Shown here: piece after piece, positions 47,579 through 55,199 of the stretch
How positions within the stretch are numbered: the first letter of the stretch is position 1
Layout: each line of letters opens with the position of its first letter
Assembly: GCF_004322755.1 (NCBI RefSeq)
Contig: NZ_CP036401.1
Coordinates: 1,674,001 to 1,738,000 of the forward strand
From: Pseudoduganella albidiflava
GTDB lineage: Bacteria; Pseudomonadota; Gammaproteobacteria; Burkholderiales; Burkholderiaceae_D
Direction: 5' to 3'
DNA length: 64,000 nucleotides
Translations under genes and position numbers: made by a program
Notes under the pieces: generated by a model
The model's database searches: none
The model's input: only the letters and a program-made list of their open reading frames with translations
Told to the model about the DNA's origin: nothing

Positions 47579-48280
47579 ATGTCCGCGCAGCCTGGAGCCG
47601 TCCCGTCCGATCCGGAGCCGCCGCGCGCCGGCTGGCCTGGCAGGGCGGCCGAACTCGTGTCCGACCTGTCGGGCGACCGGCAGATGTTCTACGTCCCCTG
47701 GGGCAAGGCGATGATGTGGATCTTCCTGCTCAGCGACACCTTCATCTTCGGCACCTTCCTCACCGGCTACATGTCGGTGCGCATGGCCACCACCACCGGC
47801 TGGCCGAACCCCAGCGAAGTGTTCGCGCTGACGATCGGCGGCGTACACCTGCCGCTGATCCTGATCGCCATCATGACCTTCGTGCTGATCTCGAGCAGCG
47901 GCACGATGGCGATGGCCGTGAACTACGCCTACCGCCGCGACCGCAGGCGCTGCGCGGCGCTGATGGCGGGGACGGCCGTCTGTGGCGCGCTGTTCGTCGG
48001 CATGCAGGCGTTCGAATGGAGCAAGCTGATCGCCGAGGGCGTGCGGCCGTGGGGCAATCCGATGGGCTCGGCCCAGTTCGGCGCCAGCTTCTTCATGATC
48101 ACCGGCTTCCACGGCATGCACGTGACGGCCGGCGTCATCTACCTGGCCATCGTCGCGTGGCGCGTCGCGCACGGCGCATACGAACGCAAGGGCTACGAGA
48201 TCGTCGAGATCGCCGGACTCTACTGGCACTTCGTCGACCTGGTCTGGGTCTTCATCTTTGCCTTGTTCTACCTGTGGTAA
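47579..48280 (+). CDS. coxC: Cytochrome c oxidase subunit III
   Basis: Structural subunit III of the aa3-type oxidase, which stabilises the core and proton uptake. The protein is 233 residues. The first 40 residues are soluble, then helices begin at MMWIFLLSDTFIFGTF; FEWSKLI, FHGMHVTAGVIYL and GLYWHFVDLVWVFIF are family signatures. The start at 47579 has GGGAGAGG upstream and lies 11 bases after the previous gene. The heme-copper complex is completed by the small subunit IV gene nine bases downstream. Confidence 0.95.
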   Translation: MSAQPGAVPSDPEPPRAGWPGRAAELVSDLSGDRQMFYVPWGKAMMWIFLLSDTFIFGTFLTGYMSVRMATTTGWPNPSEVFALTIGGVHLPLILIAIMTFVLISSSGTMAMAVNYAYRRDRRRCAALMAGTAVCGALFVGMQAFEWSKLIAEGVRPWGNPMGSAQFGASFFMITGFHGMHVTAGVIYLAIVAWRVAHGAYERKGYEIVEIAGLYWHFVDLVWVFIFALFYLW

Positions 48281-48289
48281 GGAGGCGCC

Positions 48290-48595
48290 ATGGAAGGCCA
48301 GCAACATCCGGTTGGGCTGTACCTGAAGGTGTGGGGATTGCTGTTCGTGCTCAGCGCGCTGTCGTACCTGGTCGACCTGCTGCACGTGGAAGGTTTGCTG
48401 CGGTGGACGCTGATCCTGGCACTGATGATGGCAAAGGCCGCGCTGATCGTCGCCGTGTTCATGCACCTGCGCTGGGAACGGCTGGCGCTGGTCTGCGTGG
48501 TCGTGATTCCCCCCGCGGCCCTGCTGGTACTGGCGGGAATGATGGCAACCGAGTCCGATTACATCTTCTCGCTGCGCAGCCTGTATCCACGCTAG
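48290..48595 (+). CDS. Cytochrome c oxidase subunit IV family protein
   Basis: A 101-residue membrane protein with three helices, the form of prokaryotic cytochrome c oxidase subunit IV. Typical is the third helix entry KAALIVAVFMHLRWERLAL. AAGGAGG precedes the ATG. It is the last gene of the oxidase cluster; a promoter and tRNA-Glu follow. Confidence 0.9.
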   Translation: MEGQQHPVGLYLKVWGLLFVLSALSYLVDLLHVEGLLRWTLILALMMAKAALIVAVFMHLRWERLALVCVVVIPPAALLVLAGMMATESDYIFSLRSLYPR

Positions 48596-48642
48596 GGCAC
48601 GTAGGCCGCAATTGGCGTTGCCGGATAGTACGAGTTTCACCC

Positions 48643-48672
48643 TTGTAACGGCATGTGGCCCGGTGCTATAAT
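48643..48672 (+). promoter_or_regulatory. Sigma-70 promoter of tRNA-Glu copy 4
   Basis: TTGTAA (48643-48648), an 18-base spacer and consensus TATAAT (48667-48672), 19 bases before the tRNA. Confidence 0.75.
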
Positions 48673-48691
48673 GCGCGCACGCTTTTACGAC

Positions 48692-48767
48692 GTCCCCATC
48701 GTCTAGAGGCCTAGGACATCACCCTTTCACGGTGAGTACCGGGGTTCGAATCCCCGTGGGGACGCCA
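48692..48767 (+). tRNA. tRNA-Glu(TTC), copy 4
   Basis: Identical in sequence to copies 1-3, with its own promoter; it lies after the oxidase cluster. Confidence 0.97.
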
Positions 48768-48837
48768 GGTTTTGCCGGGATCGCTTCATGCCTTCCGTGC
48801 ACTATCAAAAATTTGAGCACGTAAAAAGTCGTCCAGG

Positions 48838-48913
48838 GTCCCCATCGTCTAGAGGCCTAGGACATCACCCTTTCACGGTGAGTACCGGGGTTCGAATCCC
48901 CGTGGGGACGCCA
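48838..48913 (+). tRNA. tRNA-Glu(TTC), copy 5
   Basis: Identical to the other copies. The upstream GTCCAGG matches that of copy 2. Confidence 0.97.
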
Positions 48914-48943
48914 AGAATATTCATGGCATGCAGTGCCGTCCGT

Positions 48944-48966
48944 AAAAGCCGCCCGTCGCGGCTTTT
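48944..48966 (+). terminator. Intrinsic terminator of the second tRNA-Glu pair
   Basis: Stem AAAAGCCGC (48944-48952) with GCGGCTTTT (48958-48966), loop CCGTC. It closely resembles the terminator after copy 3. Confidence 0.8.
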
Positions 48967-48986
48967 CTGCTTTTTACCGTTCCCCC

Positions 48987-50183
48987 ATGAGCCAACCCAT
49001 CACGCTTGCGCTGTTCTGCAAGGTCGTCGACAACTACGGCGACATCGGTATCTGCTGGCGCCTGGCCCGGCAGCTGGTGCGCGAGCATGGCATCGCCGTC
49101 ACGCTGTGGGTCGATGACCTCGACAGTTTCGCCCGCATCTGCCCGCAGGTCGATCCGCTGCTTGCCGTCCAGCAGGTAGCGGGCGTCTCCGTCTATCACT
49201 GGCGCGACCAGGAAGGCACGTATTACCCGGAAGACGTGGCCGACATCGTCATCGAATTCTTCGCGGTCGATATCCCGCCCGGCTACGTGACGGCGATGGC
49301 GCAGCGGCAGGCCAAGCCCGTGTGGCTGAACCTGGAAGGCTTGACGGCCGAGGAGTGGGTCGAAGGCTGCCACATGCTGCCGTCGATGCATCCGCGCCTG
49401 CCGCTCACCAAGCATTTCTTCTTTCCCGGCTTTACAGGAAAGACGGGCGGCCTGCTGCGCGAGGCGGACCTGCTGGACGAGCGCGACCAGTTCCAGCGCG
49501 ATCCCGCGGCGCTGTCCGCCTTCCTCGGCGGTCTCGGCCTCTCTGCTGCCGAGCAGGCGGCCTGCAAGGTGTCACTGTTCTGCTATCCGCATGCGCCGGT
49601 GGCCAGCCTGTTCGACGCGTGGCGGCAGGGCGGGGCGCCGGTGGCGTGCCTGGTGCCGGACGGCGTGGCGAAGGATGAGGTGCGGGCCTTCCTCGGCACC
49701 GAACCGGTGCGCGGTGCGGTGTGCACGCGGGGCATGCTGACGGTGCGGGTGCTGCCGTTCGTGCCGCAGGCCGAGTACGACCGCCTGCTGTGGGCTTGCG
49801 ATGTCAATATCGTGCGCGGCGAGGATTCTTTCGTGCGGGCACAGTGGGCAAATCGTCCATTTGCCTGGCACATTTATCCGCAGGATGAAAACCTGCATCA
49901 TAAAAAACTGCGGGCTTTCCTCCTGCGTTATGGCGCCGCGCAGTTAGGCGCGCAGGCCGGCACGCAGTCCGGTGCGCAGTCTGATAATCATGCCGAAGCG
50001 CTCGAGCGATTCACGCTGGCATTCAACGGCGTCGAACAAAATGCGGATTGGCCAGCCCTTTGGCAAAACTTGTCCGGTAGTCTCGACCAATTGGCATGCC
50101 GCTCTGCCAATTGGCAAAATGCGCTGTTGGCAAATGGCGACCTGGCGGCCAATGTCCTCGCATTCGCCCGATCCATGCGGTAG
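48987..50183 (+). CDS. earP: EF-P arginine 32 rhamnosyltransferase EarP
   Basis: A GT-B glycosyltransferase that adds rhamnose from dTDP-rhamnose to Arg32 of elongation factor P, activating it for polyproline translation. The protein is 398 residues. The N-terminal CKVVDNYGDIGICWRLARQL and the C-terminal RGEDSFVRAQWANRPFAWHIYPQ are family signatures. The gene for its substrate, efp, is 67 bases downstream and encodes an Arg at position 32, which strongly supports the call. The start at 48987 begins the conserved core. Confidence 0.96.
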   Translation: MSQPITLALFCKVVDNYGDIGICWRLARQLVREHGIAVTLWVDDLDSFARICPQVDPLLAVQQVAGVSVYHWRDQEGTYYPEDVADIVIEFFAVDIPPGYVTAMAQRQAKPVWLNLEGLTAEEWVEGCHMLPSMHPRLPLTKHFFFPGFTGKTGGLLREADLLDERDQFQRDPAALSAFLGGLGLSAAEQAACKVSLFCYPHAPVASLFDAWRQGGAPVACLVPDGVAKDEVRAFLGTEPVRGAVCTRGMLTVRVLPFVPQAEYDRLLWACDVNIVRGEDSFVRAQWANRPFAWHIYPQDENLHHKKLRAFLLRYGAAQLGAQAGTQSGAQSDNHAEALERFTLAFNGVEQNADWPALWQNLSGSLDQLACRSANWQNALLANGDLAANVLAFARSMR

Positions 50184-50250
50184 GCGCCGTATCGAGAACA
50201 TGATATGATGAGCGGTTAGTGAAACCCATTTTTAGTAGGTACTCTCTCTT

Positions 50251-50826
50251 ATGAAACCCGCAAAAGAAATTCGTGTTGGCAACATCATCATGGTTGACGC
50301 CAAGCCCTTCATCGTGCTGCGCTCCGACGTCAACGGTTCGAGCCGCACGGGCTTCACCTACAAGTGGAAGATGAAGAATCTTCTGACGAACGCCCCGCTG
50401 GAAAACGTCTTCCGCGGCGACGACAAGTTCGACGTGGTCGTCCTCGACAAGAAGCCGGTGACCTACTCGTACTTCGCCGATCCGCTGTACGTGTTCATGG
50501 ATGAAGAGTACAACCAGTACGAAATCGAAGAAGAAAACCTGGGCGACGCGCTGAACTACCTGAAAGATGGCATGGCATGCGAAGCCGTGTTCTATGACGG
50601 CAAGGCGATTTCCGTCGAACTGCCGACCACCATCGTGCGCCAGATCGTTTACTCGGAACCGGCCGTCAAGGGCAATACCTCGGGTAACGTGCTGAAAGAA
50701 GCCAAGATCGAAAACGCGATCGAATCGAAGCAGCACACCGTGCAGGTTCCGCTGTTCGTGAGCCAGGACGATTCCATCGAAATCGACACCCGCACCAACG
50801 AATACAAGCGCGTGATCCGCAACTAA
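50251..50826 (+). CDS. efp: Elongation factor P (Arg32 type)
   Basis: EF-P rescues ribosomes stalled at consecutive prolines. The protein is 191 residues in three beta domains. The tip of domain I is [10 protein letters not shown] with the modifiable residue Arg32, the form modified by EarP, rather than the Lys used by the EpmAB system. Good agreement in length and C-terminus ([13 protein letters not shown]). It follows earP and ends in a strong terminator. Confidence 0.97.
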   Translation: MKPAKEIRVGNIIMVDAKPFIVLRSDVNGSSRTGFTYKWKMKNLLTNAPLENVFRGDDKFDVVVLDKKPVTYSYFADPLYVFMDEEYNQYEIEEENLGDALNYLKDGMACEAVFYDGKAISVELPTTIVRQIVYSEPAVKGNTSGNVLKEAKIENAIESKQHTVQVPLFVSQDDSIEIDTRTNEYKRVIRN

Positions 50827-50844
50827 GCCATTGCGCCGCTTCCG

Positions 50845-50874
50845 AAAAACGCTGCCTCGTGCAGCGTTTTTTTT
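50845..50874 (+). terminator. Intrinsic terminator of efp
   Basis: Stem AAAAACGCTGC (50845-50855) with GCAGCGTTTTT (50861-50871), loop CTCGT, and a run of eight T. Confidence 0.92.
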
Positions 50875-50900
50875 CGCCCTGCCAAAAGTTTCCTGAAATC

Positions 50901-51032
50901 GGGGACTGTCCCCATTCTGCGGAAATGTTTCCTGAAATCGGGGACTGTCCCCGCCAGGTTTGCAATATTTCCAAAAAGCCGGGGTCTGACCCCGAAGCTG
51001 GGCAATATTTCCAGAAAACGGGGTCTGACCCC
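50901..51032. repeat. Palindromic array C: four units, 39-41 bp period (GGGGACTGTCCCC / GGGGTCTGACCCC)
   Basis: Four 13-bp palindromes begin at 50901, 50940, 50981 and 51020 (spacings 39, 41, 39). The first two are GGGGACTGTCCCC, the last two GGGGTCTGACCCC, the reverse complement of the array B core, so the array is inverted with respect to B. Linkers carry GGAAATGTTTCC or GCAATATTTCC. It fills the space between convergent efp and the AraC-type gene. Confidence 0.95.
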
Positions 51033-51061
51033 GGAGTTGAGCAATTTTCTTGCGACGAATG

Positions 51062-51856
51062 TCAGCCCGGTCCGCGCCATTCGGTCAGGTAGTGCTGCGG
51101 GGTCTTGCCGAGCAGGCGCCGGAACATGCTGGTGAAGGCGCTGGGGCTGGCGTAGCCGAGGCTGGCCGCGATGGTGCCTACGCTTTCGCCGCGCGCGAGC
51201 ATGGGGAAGGCATGGGCAAGGTGTACCTGCTGTACCCATTGGCGGTAGTGCAGGCCGGTCTCCTTGGGGAACAGCCGGATCAGCGTGCGGGCGCTGGCGC
51301 CGGCGTCCAGGGCGCGGTCTTCGAGCGCGCGGCGGCTGCCGGGGTCGTCCATGATGTCGGTGCACAGCGCGCGCAGCCGGCGGTCGCGCGGCCAGGGCAC
51401 GGCGATCGGCACGGTCTCCATCGACGCCAGCTCGGACAGGATCAGCTGCGCCAGCTGTTCGCCGCGTCCCGGCACGGCATAGTCCACCGGCTCGGCCGAC
51501 AGCGCCAGGATCAGCTCGCGCAGCAGCGCGCTCACTTCCAGCACGCGGCAACCGTCGACCAGCCCGGCGCCCGCCGCCGCGTCGATGTACAGCGTGCGCA
51601 TGTTGACGCGCGACAGCATCGTCAGCTCGTGCACGATGCCGGGCGCGATCAGCAGCGCGCGCCGGGGCGGGATGATCCAGACGCCGAGCTCGGTACGCAC
51701 CCGCACCACGCCTTCGCTGGCATACAGCAGCTGCACCCAGGGGTGGCTGTGCGGCACCACGTGTTCGCCGTGCTGCGCCTCGGACGGCACGGCCGTCACC
51801 GCGCGCGGCAGGGCCAGGAACCTCGGGCAGTAGACGGTGGAAGCGGTGAGTGTCAC
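51062..51856 (-). CDS. AraC family transcriptional regulator with cupin domain
   Basis: A 264-residue regulator. An N-terminal cupin-like sensor domain (HVVPHSHPWVQLLYASEGVV) is followed by two helix-turn-helix motifs (GASARTLIRLFPKETGLHYRQ with one, and VGTIAASLGYASPSAFTSMF with the second). It is divergent from the MFS transporter gene with 74 bases between, the classical layout of a regulator and its efflux target; regulation of that transporter is inferred. Confidence 0.88.
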   Translation of the reverse strand: MTLTASTVYCPRFLALPRAVTAVPSEAQHGEHVVPHSHPWVQLLYASEGVVRVRTELGVWIIPPRRALLIAPGIVHELTMLSRVNMRTLYIDAAAGAGLVDGCRVLEVSALLRELILALSAEPVDYAVPGRGEQLAQLILSELASMETVPIAVPWPRDRRLRALCTDIMDDPGSRRALEDRALDAGASARTLIRLFPKETGLHYRQWVQQVHLAHAFPMLARGESVGTIAASLGYASPSAFTSMFRRLLGKTPQHYLTEWRGPG

Positions 51857-51930
51857 TTTGGCGACGAAAATTGGAAGATGACTTCGAGCCGAACATCATA
51901 CACTGGCGATCCATCATCGATTTCCCAGCC

Positions 51931-53211
51931 ATGATTACCGCATCCAACGCATCCAACGCTTCGGGCGCCACCAGTGCTGTTGCCGACACCTCGACTGCCA
52001 CCGCCTCGGCCACCACCCCGGCGGCCACTACCCCGGCGGCCACCCCGGTGCACCAGGGCGCCGTCATGCAGATCCTGTTTTCGGTTGCCTTCGTCCACCT
52101 GCTCAACGATTGCGTGCAGGCCGTGCTGCCATCCATCTATCCGCTGCTGAAGGACCAGTTCGCGCTGACTTTCACGCAGGTCGGCCTGATCACGCTGACA
52201 TTCCAGTGCACCGCTTCGCTGCTGCAGCCATGGATCGGCCTGTACACGGACAAGCGGCCCTTGCCCTTCCTGCTGCCGATCGGCATGTGCGTGACGCTGG
52301 TGGGCGTTGCCCTGCTGGCCACGGCGGACACCTTCGCCATGCTGCTGCTTGCCGCGGGCATGATCGGCGTCGGCTCATCGACCTTCCATCCCGAGGCGTC
52401 ACGCGTGGCGCGCCTGGCTTCCGGTGGGCGCTTCGGCTTCGCGCAATCGCTGTTCCAGGTGGGCGGCAACGCCGGCTCGGCGCTGGGCCCGCTGCTGGCC
52501 GCCGCCATCATCGTCGGCCATGGACAGAGCAAGATCGCCTGGTTCACGCTGCTCGTGCTGGTCGCCGTGGTGGTGCTGGTCGGCGTCAGCCGCTGGTATG
52601 GCGGCCACCTGAAGAGTGCCGTGCGCAAGGCCGGCGTGCAGCACGTGGCACCGTTGCCGCGCGGGCGCGTGATCGCCGCGCTGGCGGTGCTGGCCATGCT
52701 GGTGTTCTCGAAGTACATCTACATGGCCAGCCTGTCGAGCTACTACACGTTCTACCTGATCGAGAAGTTCCACGTATCGGTCGACACGGCGCAGATGTAC
52801 CTGTTCCTGTTCCTTGCCGCGGTCGCCGCGGGCACGTTCGCCGGTGGCCCGATCGGCGACCGCATCGGCCGCAAGCGCGTGATCTGGGCGTCGATCCTGG
52901 GTGCCGCGCCGTTCACGCTGGCGCTGCCGTACGCGGACCTGGCCTGGACCGCCGTGCTGTCGGTGGTGATCGGGCTGGTGATGTCGTCGGCGTTCTCGGC
53001 GATCGTCGTGTTCGCGCAGGAACTGGTGCCGGGCAAGGTCGGCATGATCGCCGGGATCTTCTTCGGGCTGATGTTCGGCGTCAGCGGCATCGGCGCCGCG
53101 GCGATGGGCCACATGGCCGACGTGTCCGGCATCGAGTACGTGTACCGGATCGCGTCGTTTCTGCCACTGCTGGGTTTGATGGCCGCGCTGCTGCCGAAGA
53201 TGGAACGCTAG
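51931..53211 (+). CDS. MFS transporter, fosmidomycin-resistance (Fsr)-like
   Basis: A 426-residue major facilitator protein with about 12 helices, resembling Fsr, a fosmidomycin efflux pump. Typical segments are FVHLLNDCVQAVLPSIYPLLKDQF, STFHPEASRVARLASGGRFGFAQSL (split by GG loop) and GGPIGDRIGRKRVIW. The first 45 residues are a low-complexity Ala/Thr/Ser stretch with TPAAT repeats, absent from the usual family. The start at 51931 begins that tail; the true start could be a later Met. Actual substrates are unknown. Confidence 0.85.
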   Translation: MITASNASNASGATSAVADTSTATASATTPAATTPAATPVHQGAVMQILFSVAFVHLLNDCVQAVLPSIYPLLKDQFALTFTQVGLITLTFQCTASLLQPWIGLYTDKRPLPFLLPIGMCVTLVGVALLATADTFAMLLLAAGMIGVGSSTFHPEASRVARLASGGRFGFAQSLFQVGGNAGSALGPLLAAAIIVGHGQSKIAWFTLLVLVAVVVLVGVSRWYGGHLKSAVRKAGVQHVAPLPRGRVIAALAVLAMLVFSKYIYMASLSSYYTFYLIEKFHVSVDTAQMYLFLFLAAVAAGTFAGGPIGDRIGRKRVIWASILGAAPFTLALPYADLAWTAVLSVVIGLVMSSAFSAIVVFAQELVPGKVGMIAGIFFGLMFGVSGIGAAAMGHMADVSGIEYVYRIASFLPLLGLMAALLPKMER

Positions 53212-53221
53212 AACTTGAAAC

Positions 53222-54628
53222 TCAGATTTCAATAAAGCGCATCTTGAAGTTGCGCCCCTTGAAACTGCCGAAGTCGCCGGCCAGCTTGCTGGCCGCGCTC
53301 AGCCGATCGAACGCTTCATACGCCACGCGCCGGTCGATCGCCACGTAGGTCTGGAATTCGGTCACGTTGATCTTGCCCACGTGTTCCTTGGCCAGTTTCG
53401 CATCGCCCGTCAGCGCGCCCAGTACGTCGCCGGCGCGCAGCTTGTCCTTCTTGCCGCCGCTGATGCACAGCGTCATCATCGGCGCCGGATCGCCGTGGCC
53501 GGGGTCGTCCTCGTCCAGTTCCGACAATTCATGCCATTCGGCCGGCGTGTTCTGGTATTCCTCGATCAGCTTGACCCATTTCTTTTCGTTCGGCGCGCAC
53601 AGCGTCAGCGACAGGCCGCTGCCGCCGGCACGGCCGGTGCGGCCGATGCGGTGCACGTGCACTTCGGCATCCTTCGACACGTCGGCGTTGATCACCGCTT
53701 CCAGGTCGGAGATGTCCAGGCCGCGCGCGGCAACGTCGGTGGCCACCAGGATCTGGCAGCTGCGGTTGGCGAACAGCACCAGGATCTCGTCGCGCTCGCG
53801 CTGTTCCAGTTCGCCGTACAGCGCCAGCGCCGAGAAGCCCTGCGCGCGCAGCGTGTCGACCAGTTCGCGGCAATGCACCTTGGTGTTGCAGAAGATGATC
53901 GCCGAAGCGGGCTTGAAATGCCGCAGCAGCCGCGCCACCGTTTCGTCGCGCGAGTCGAAGCCGATTTCATAGAAGCGCTGCTCGATCGTCAGCGACGTAT
54001 GCTGCGCCTCGATCACCACCTCCACCGGGTCGGCCAGGAAGGCTTCGGTGGCGTGGCGGATATCGTCCGGGTAGGTGGCCGAGAACAGCAGCGTCTGGCG
54101 CCGTTTCGGGCATTCCTTCACGATCGCCGCGATGTCGTCGTAGAAGCCCATGTCCGTCATGCGGTCGGCCTCGTCCAGCACCAGCGTGCGGATGGACGAC
54201 AGGTCCAGCGTCTTCCGCGACAGGTGATCGCGGATGCGGCCCGGCGTGCCGACGACGACGTGCGCGCCATGCTCCAGCGAAGCGATCTGCGGCCGCATCG
54301 GCGAGCCGCCCGTCAGCACCAGCACCTTCAGGTTGGCGATGCTGCGGCCGAGGCGGCGCAGTTCGTTCGCCACCTGGTCCGCCAGCTCGCGGGTCGGGCA
54401 CATCACCAGCGCCTGCGTGGCGAACCATGCCGGATTGATGGTGTACAGCAGGCCAATGCCGAAGGCGGCGGTCTTGCCGCTGCCGGTCTGGGCCTGGGCG
54501 ATCAGGTCGCGGCCTTCCAGCACGGGCGGCAGGCTCTCGGCCTGGATCGGCGTCATCGTGCTGTAGCCCAGCGTTTCAAGGTTGGCGAGGAAGGCGTCGG
54601 ACAGGGGCAGGGAAGCAAAGGAAGTCAT
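53222..54628 (-). CDS. dbpA: ATP-dependent RNA helicase DbpA
   Basis: A DEAD-box helicase that acts on 23S rRNA during 50S subunit assembly. The protein is 468 residues. Q-motif TPIQAESLP, Walker A AQTGSGKT, DEAD in LDEADRM, SAT in LFSATYP, and HRIGRTGRAG are in order. The last 75 residues form the DbpA RNA-binding domain (KLRAGDVLGALTG to GSFKGRNFKMRF) that distinguishes it from other DEAD proteins. The start at 54628 gives the usual N-terminus MTSFASLPLS. It is convergent with the MFS gene, with ten bases between. Confidence 0.95.
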   Translation of the reverse strand: MTSFASLPLSDAFLANLETLGYSTMTPIQAESLPPVLEGRDLIAQAQTGSGKTAAFGIGLLYTINPAWFATQALVMCPTRELADQVANELRRLGRSIANLKVLVLTGGSPMRPQIASLEHGAHVVVGTPGRIRDHLSRKTLDLSSIRTLVLDEADRMTDMGFYDDIAAIVKECPKRRQTLLFSATYPDDIRHATEAFLADPVEVVIEAQHTSLTIEQRFYEIGFDSRDETVARLLRHFKPASAIIFCNTKVHCRELVDTLRAQGFSALALYGELEQRERDEILVLFANRSCQILVATDVAARGLDISDLEAVINADVSKDAEVHVHRIGRTGRAGGSGLSLTLCAPNEKKWVKLIEEYQNTPAEWHELSELDEDDPGHGDPAPMMTLCISGGKKDKLRAGDVLGALTGDAKLAKEHVGKINVTEFQTYVAIDRRVAYEAFDRLSAASKLAGDFGSFKGRNFKMRFIEI

Positions 54629-54702
54629 GGCGGGCCCGTGGGCAAAAGGGTAAATCAGTCTAACAGAGCGGTGCGGCGGCATGCCGCACGGCGGCGGGGA
54701 AC

Positions 54703-54927
54703 TCAGTCCTTGCGCCAGACGGGCAAGCCGGTCACGTCCAGTTGCGCATCGCGCTGCCAGACTGGCAGGCCGCTGGCATCGGTTGCCTCGAGCAGTTCGA
54801 GCTGTTCCTGCCTGAGCGGGATGCGGCGCGCGCGTGGAGCAGGCGGCGCCTTCGGCTCCGGCTCCATCGGTTCGGCCGGGCCGAAGCCGGGCAGGTCGAG
54901 CGTCGCGTTGTCTTTCTTGTCTCTCAT
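54703..54927 (-). CDS. Small hypothetical protein with duplicated GLPVW motif
   Basis: A 74-residue soluble protein, not recognised. Its C-terminus holds two copies of a T/S-GLPVW-[QR]-[RK]-D motif (ASGLPVWQRD and VTGLPVWRKD), and the middle is Pro/Glu/Arg-rich. The start at 54927 is chosen because the open frame upstream runs through a terminator-like hairpin. It lies 74 bases upstream of dbpA on the same strand. Confidence 0.6.
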   Translation of the reverse strand: MRDKKDNATLDLPGFGPAEPMEPEPKAPPAPRARRIPLRQEQLELLEATDASGLPVWQRDAQLDVTGLPVWRKD

Positions 54928-54945
54928 CGTGTGGCGTGCAAAAAC

Positions 54946-54974
54946 AAAAGCCCGGCTATGGCAGTCGGGCTTTT
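54946..54974 (-). terminator. Terminator-like hairpin in the leader of the small hypothetical gene
   Basis: A 9-bp stem, AAAAGCCCG (54946-54954) with CGGGCTTTT (54966-54974). Read on the minus strand it is followed by GTTTTTG, so it looks like an intrinsic terminator 19 bases before the start codon of a gene on that strand: either an attenuator or the end of a small RNA. Confidence 0.55.
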
Positions 54975-55157
54975 CATCTGAAGCGGCGCGCAGTGTAACA
55001 CAGCGGCAACCAGTTGTGCGGCGGGCCACGGCCGGCATTCACAACTGGCGCATCGCTGGGACGTCGTTGCCAGGCCCGTCGGGACATCGCACAGGAGATG
55101 GCAAGGAGGTGGTGGATGAAGTAACCGGGCAGTATCGGAGAGCGGAACAGCCCGCCT

Positions 55158-55172
55158 GCATTATACTAATGC
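55158..55172. promoter_or_regulatory. Inverted repeat with two overlapping -10 elements upstream of vgrG
   Basis: GCATTA-TAC-TAATGC is a perfect 6-bp inverted repeat. It contains TATACT on the plus strand (55162-55167) and TATAAT on the minus strand (55160-55165). It sits 28 bases before the vgrG start. No good -35 was found on either side. Confidence 0.4.
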
Positions 55173-55199
55173 GTTTTGAACAACTCTGGCGGCCTACCG

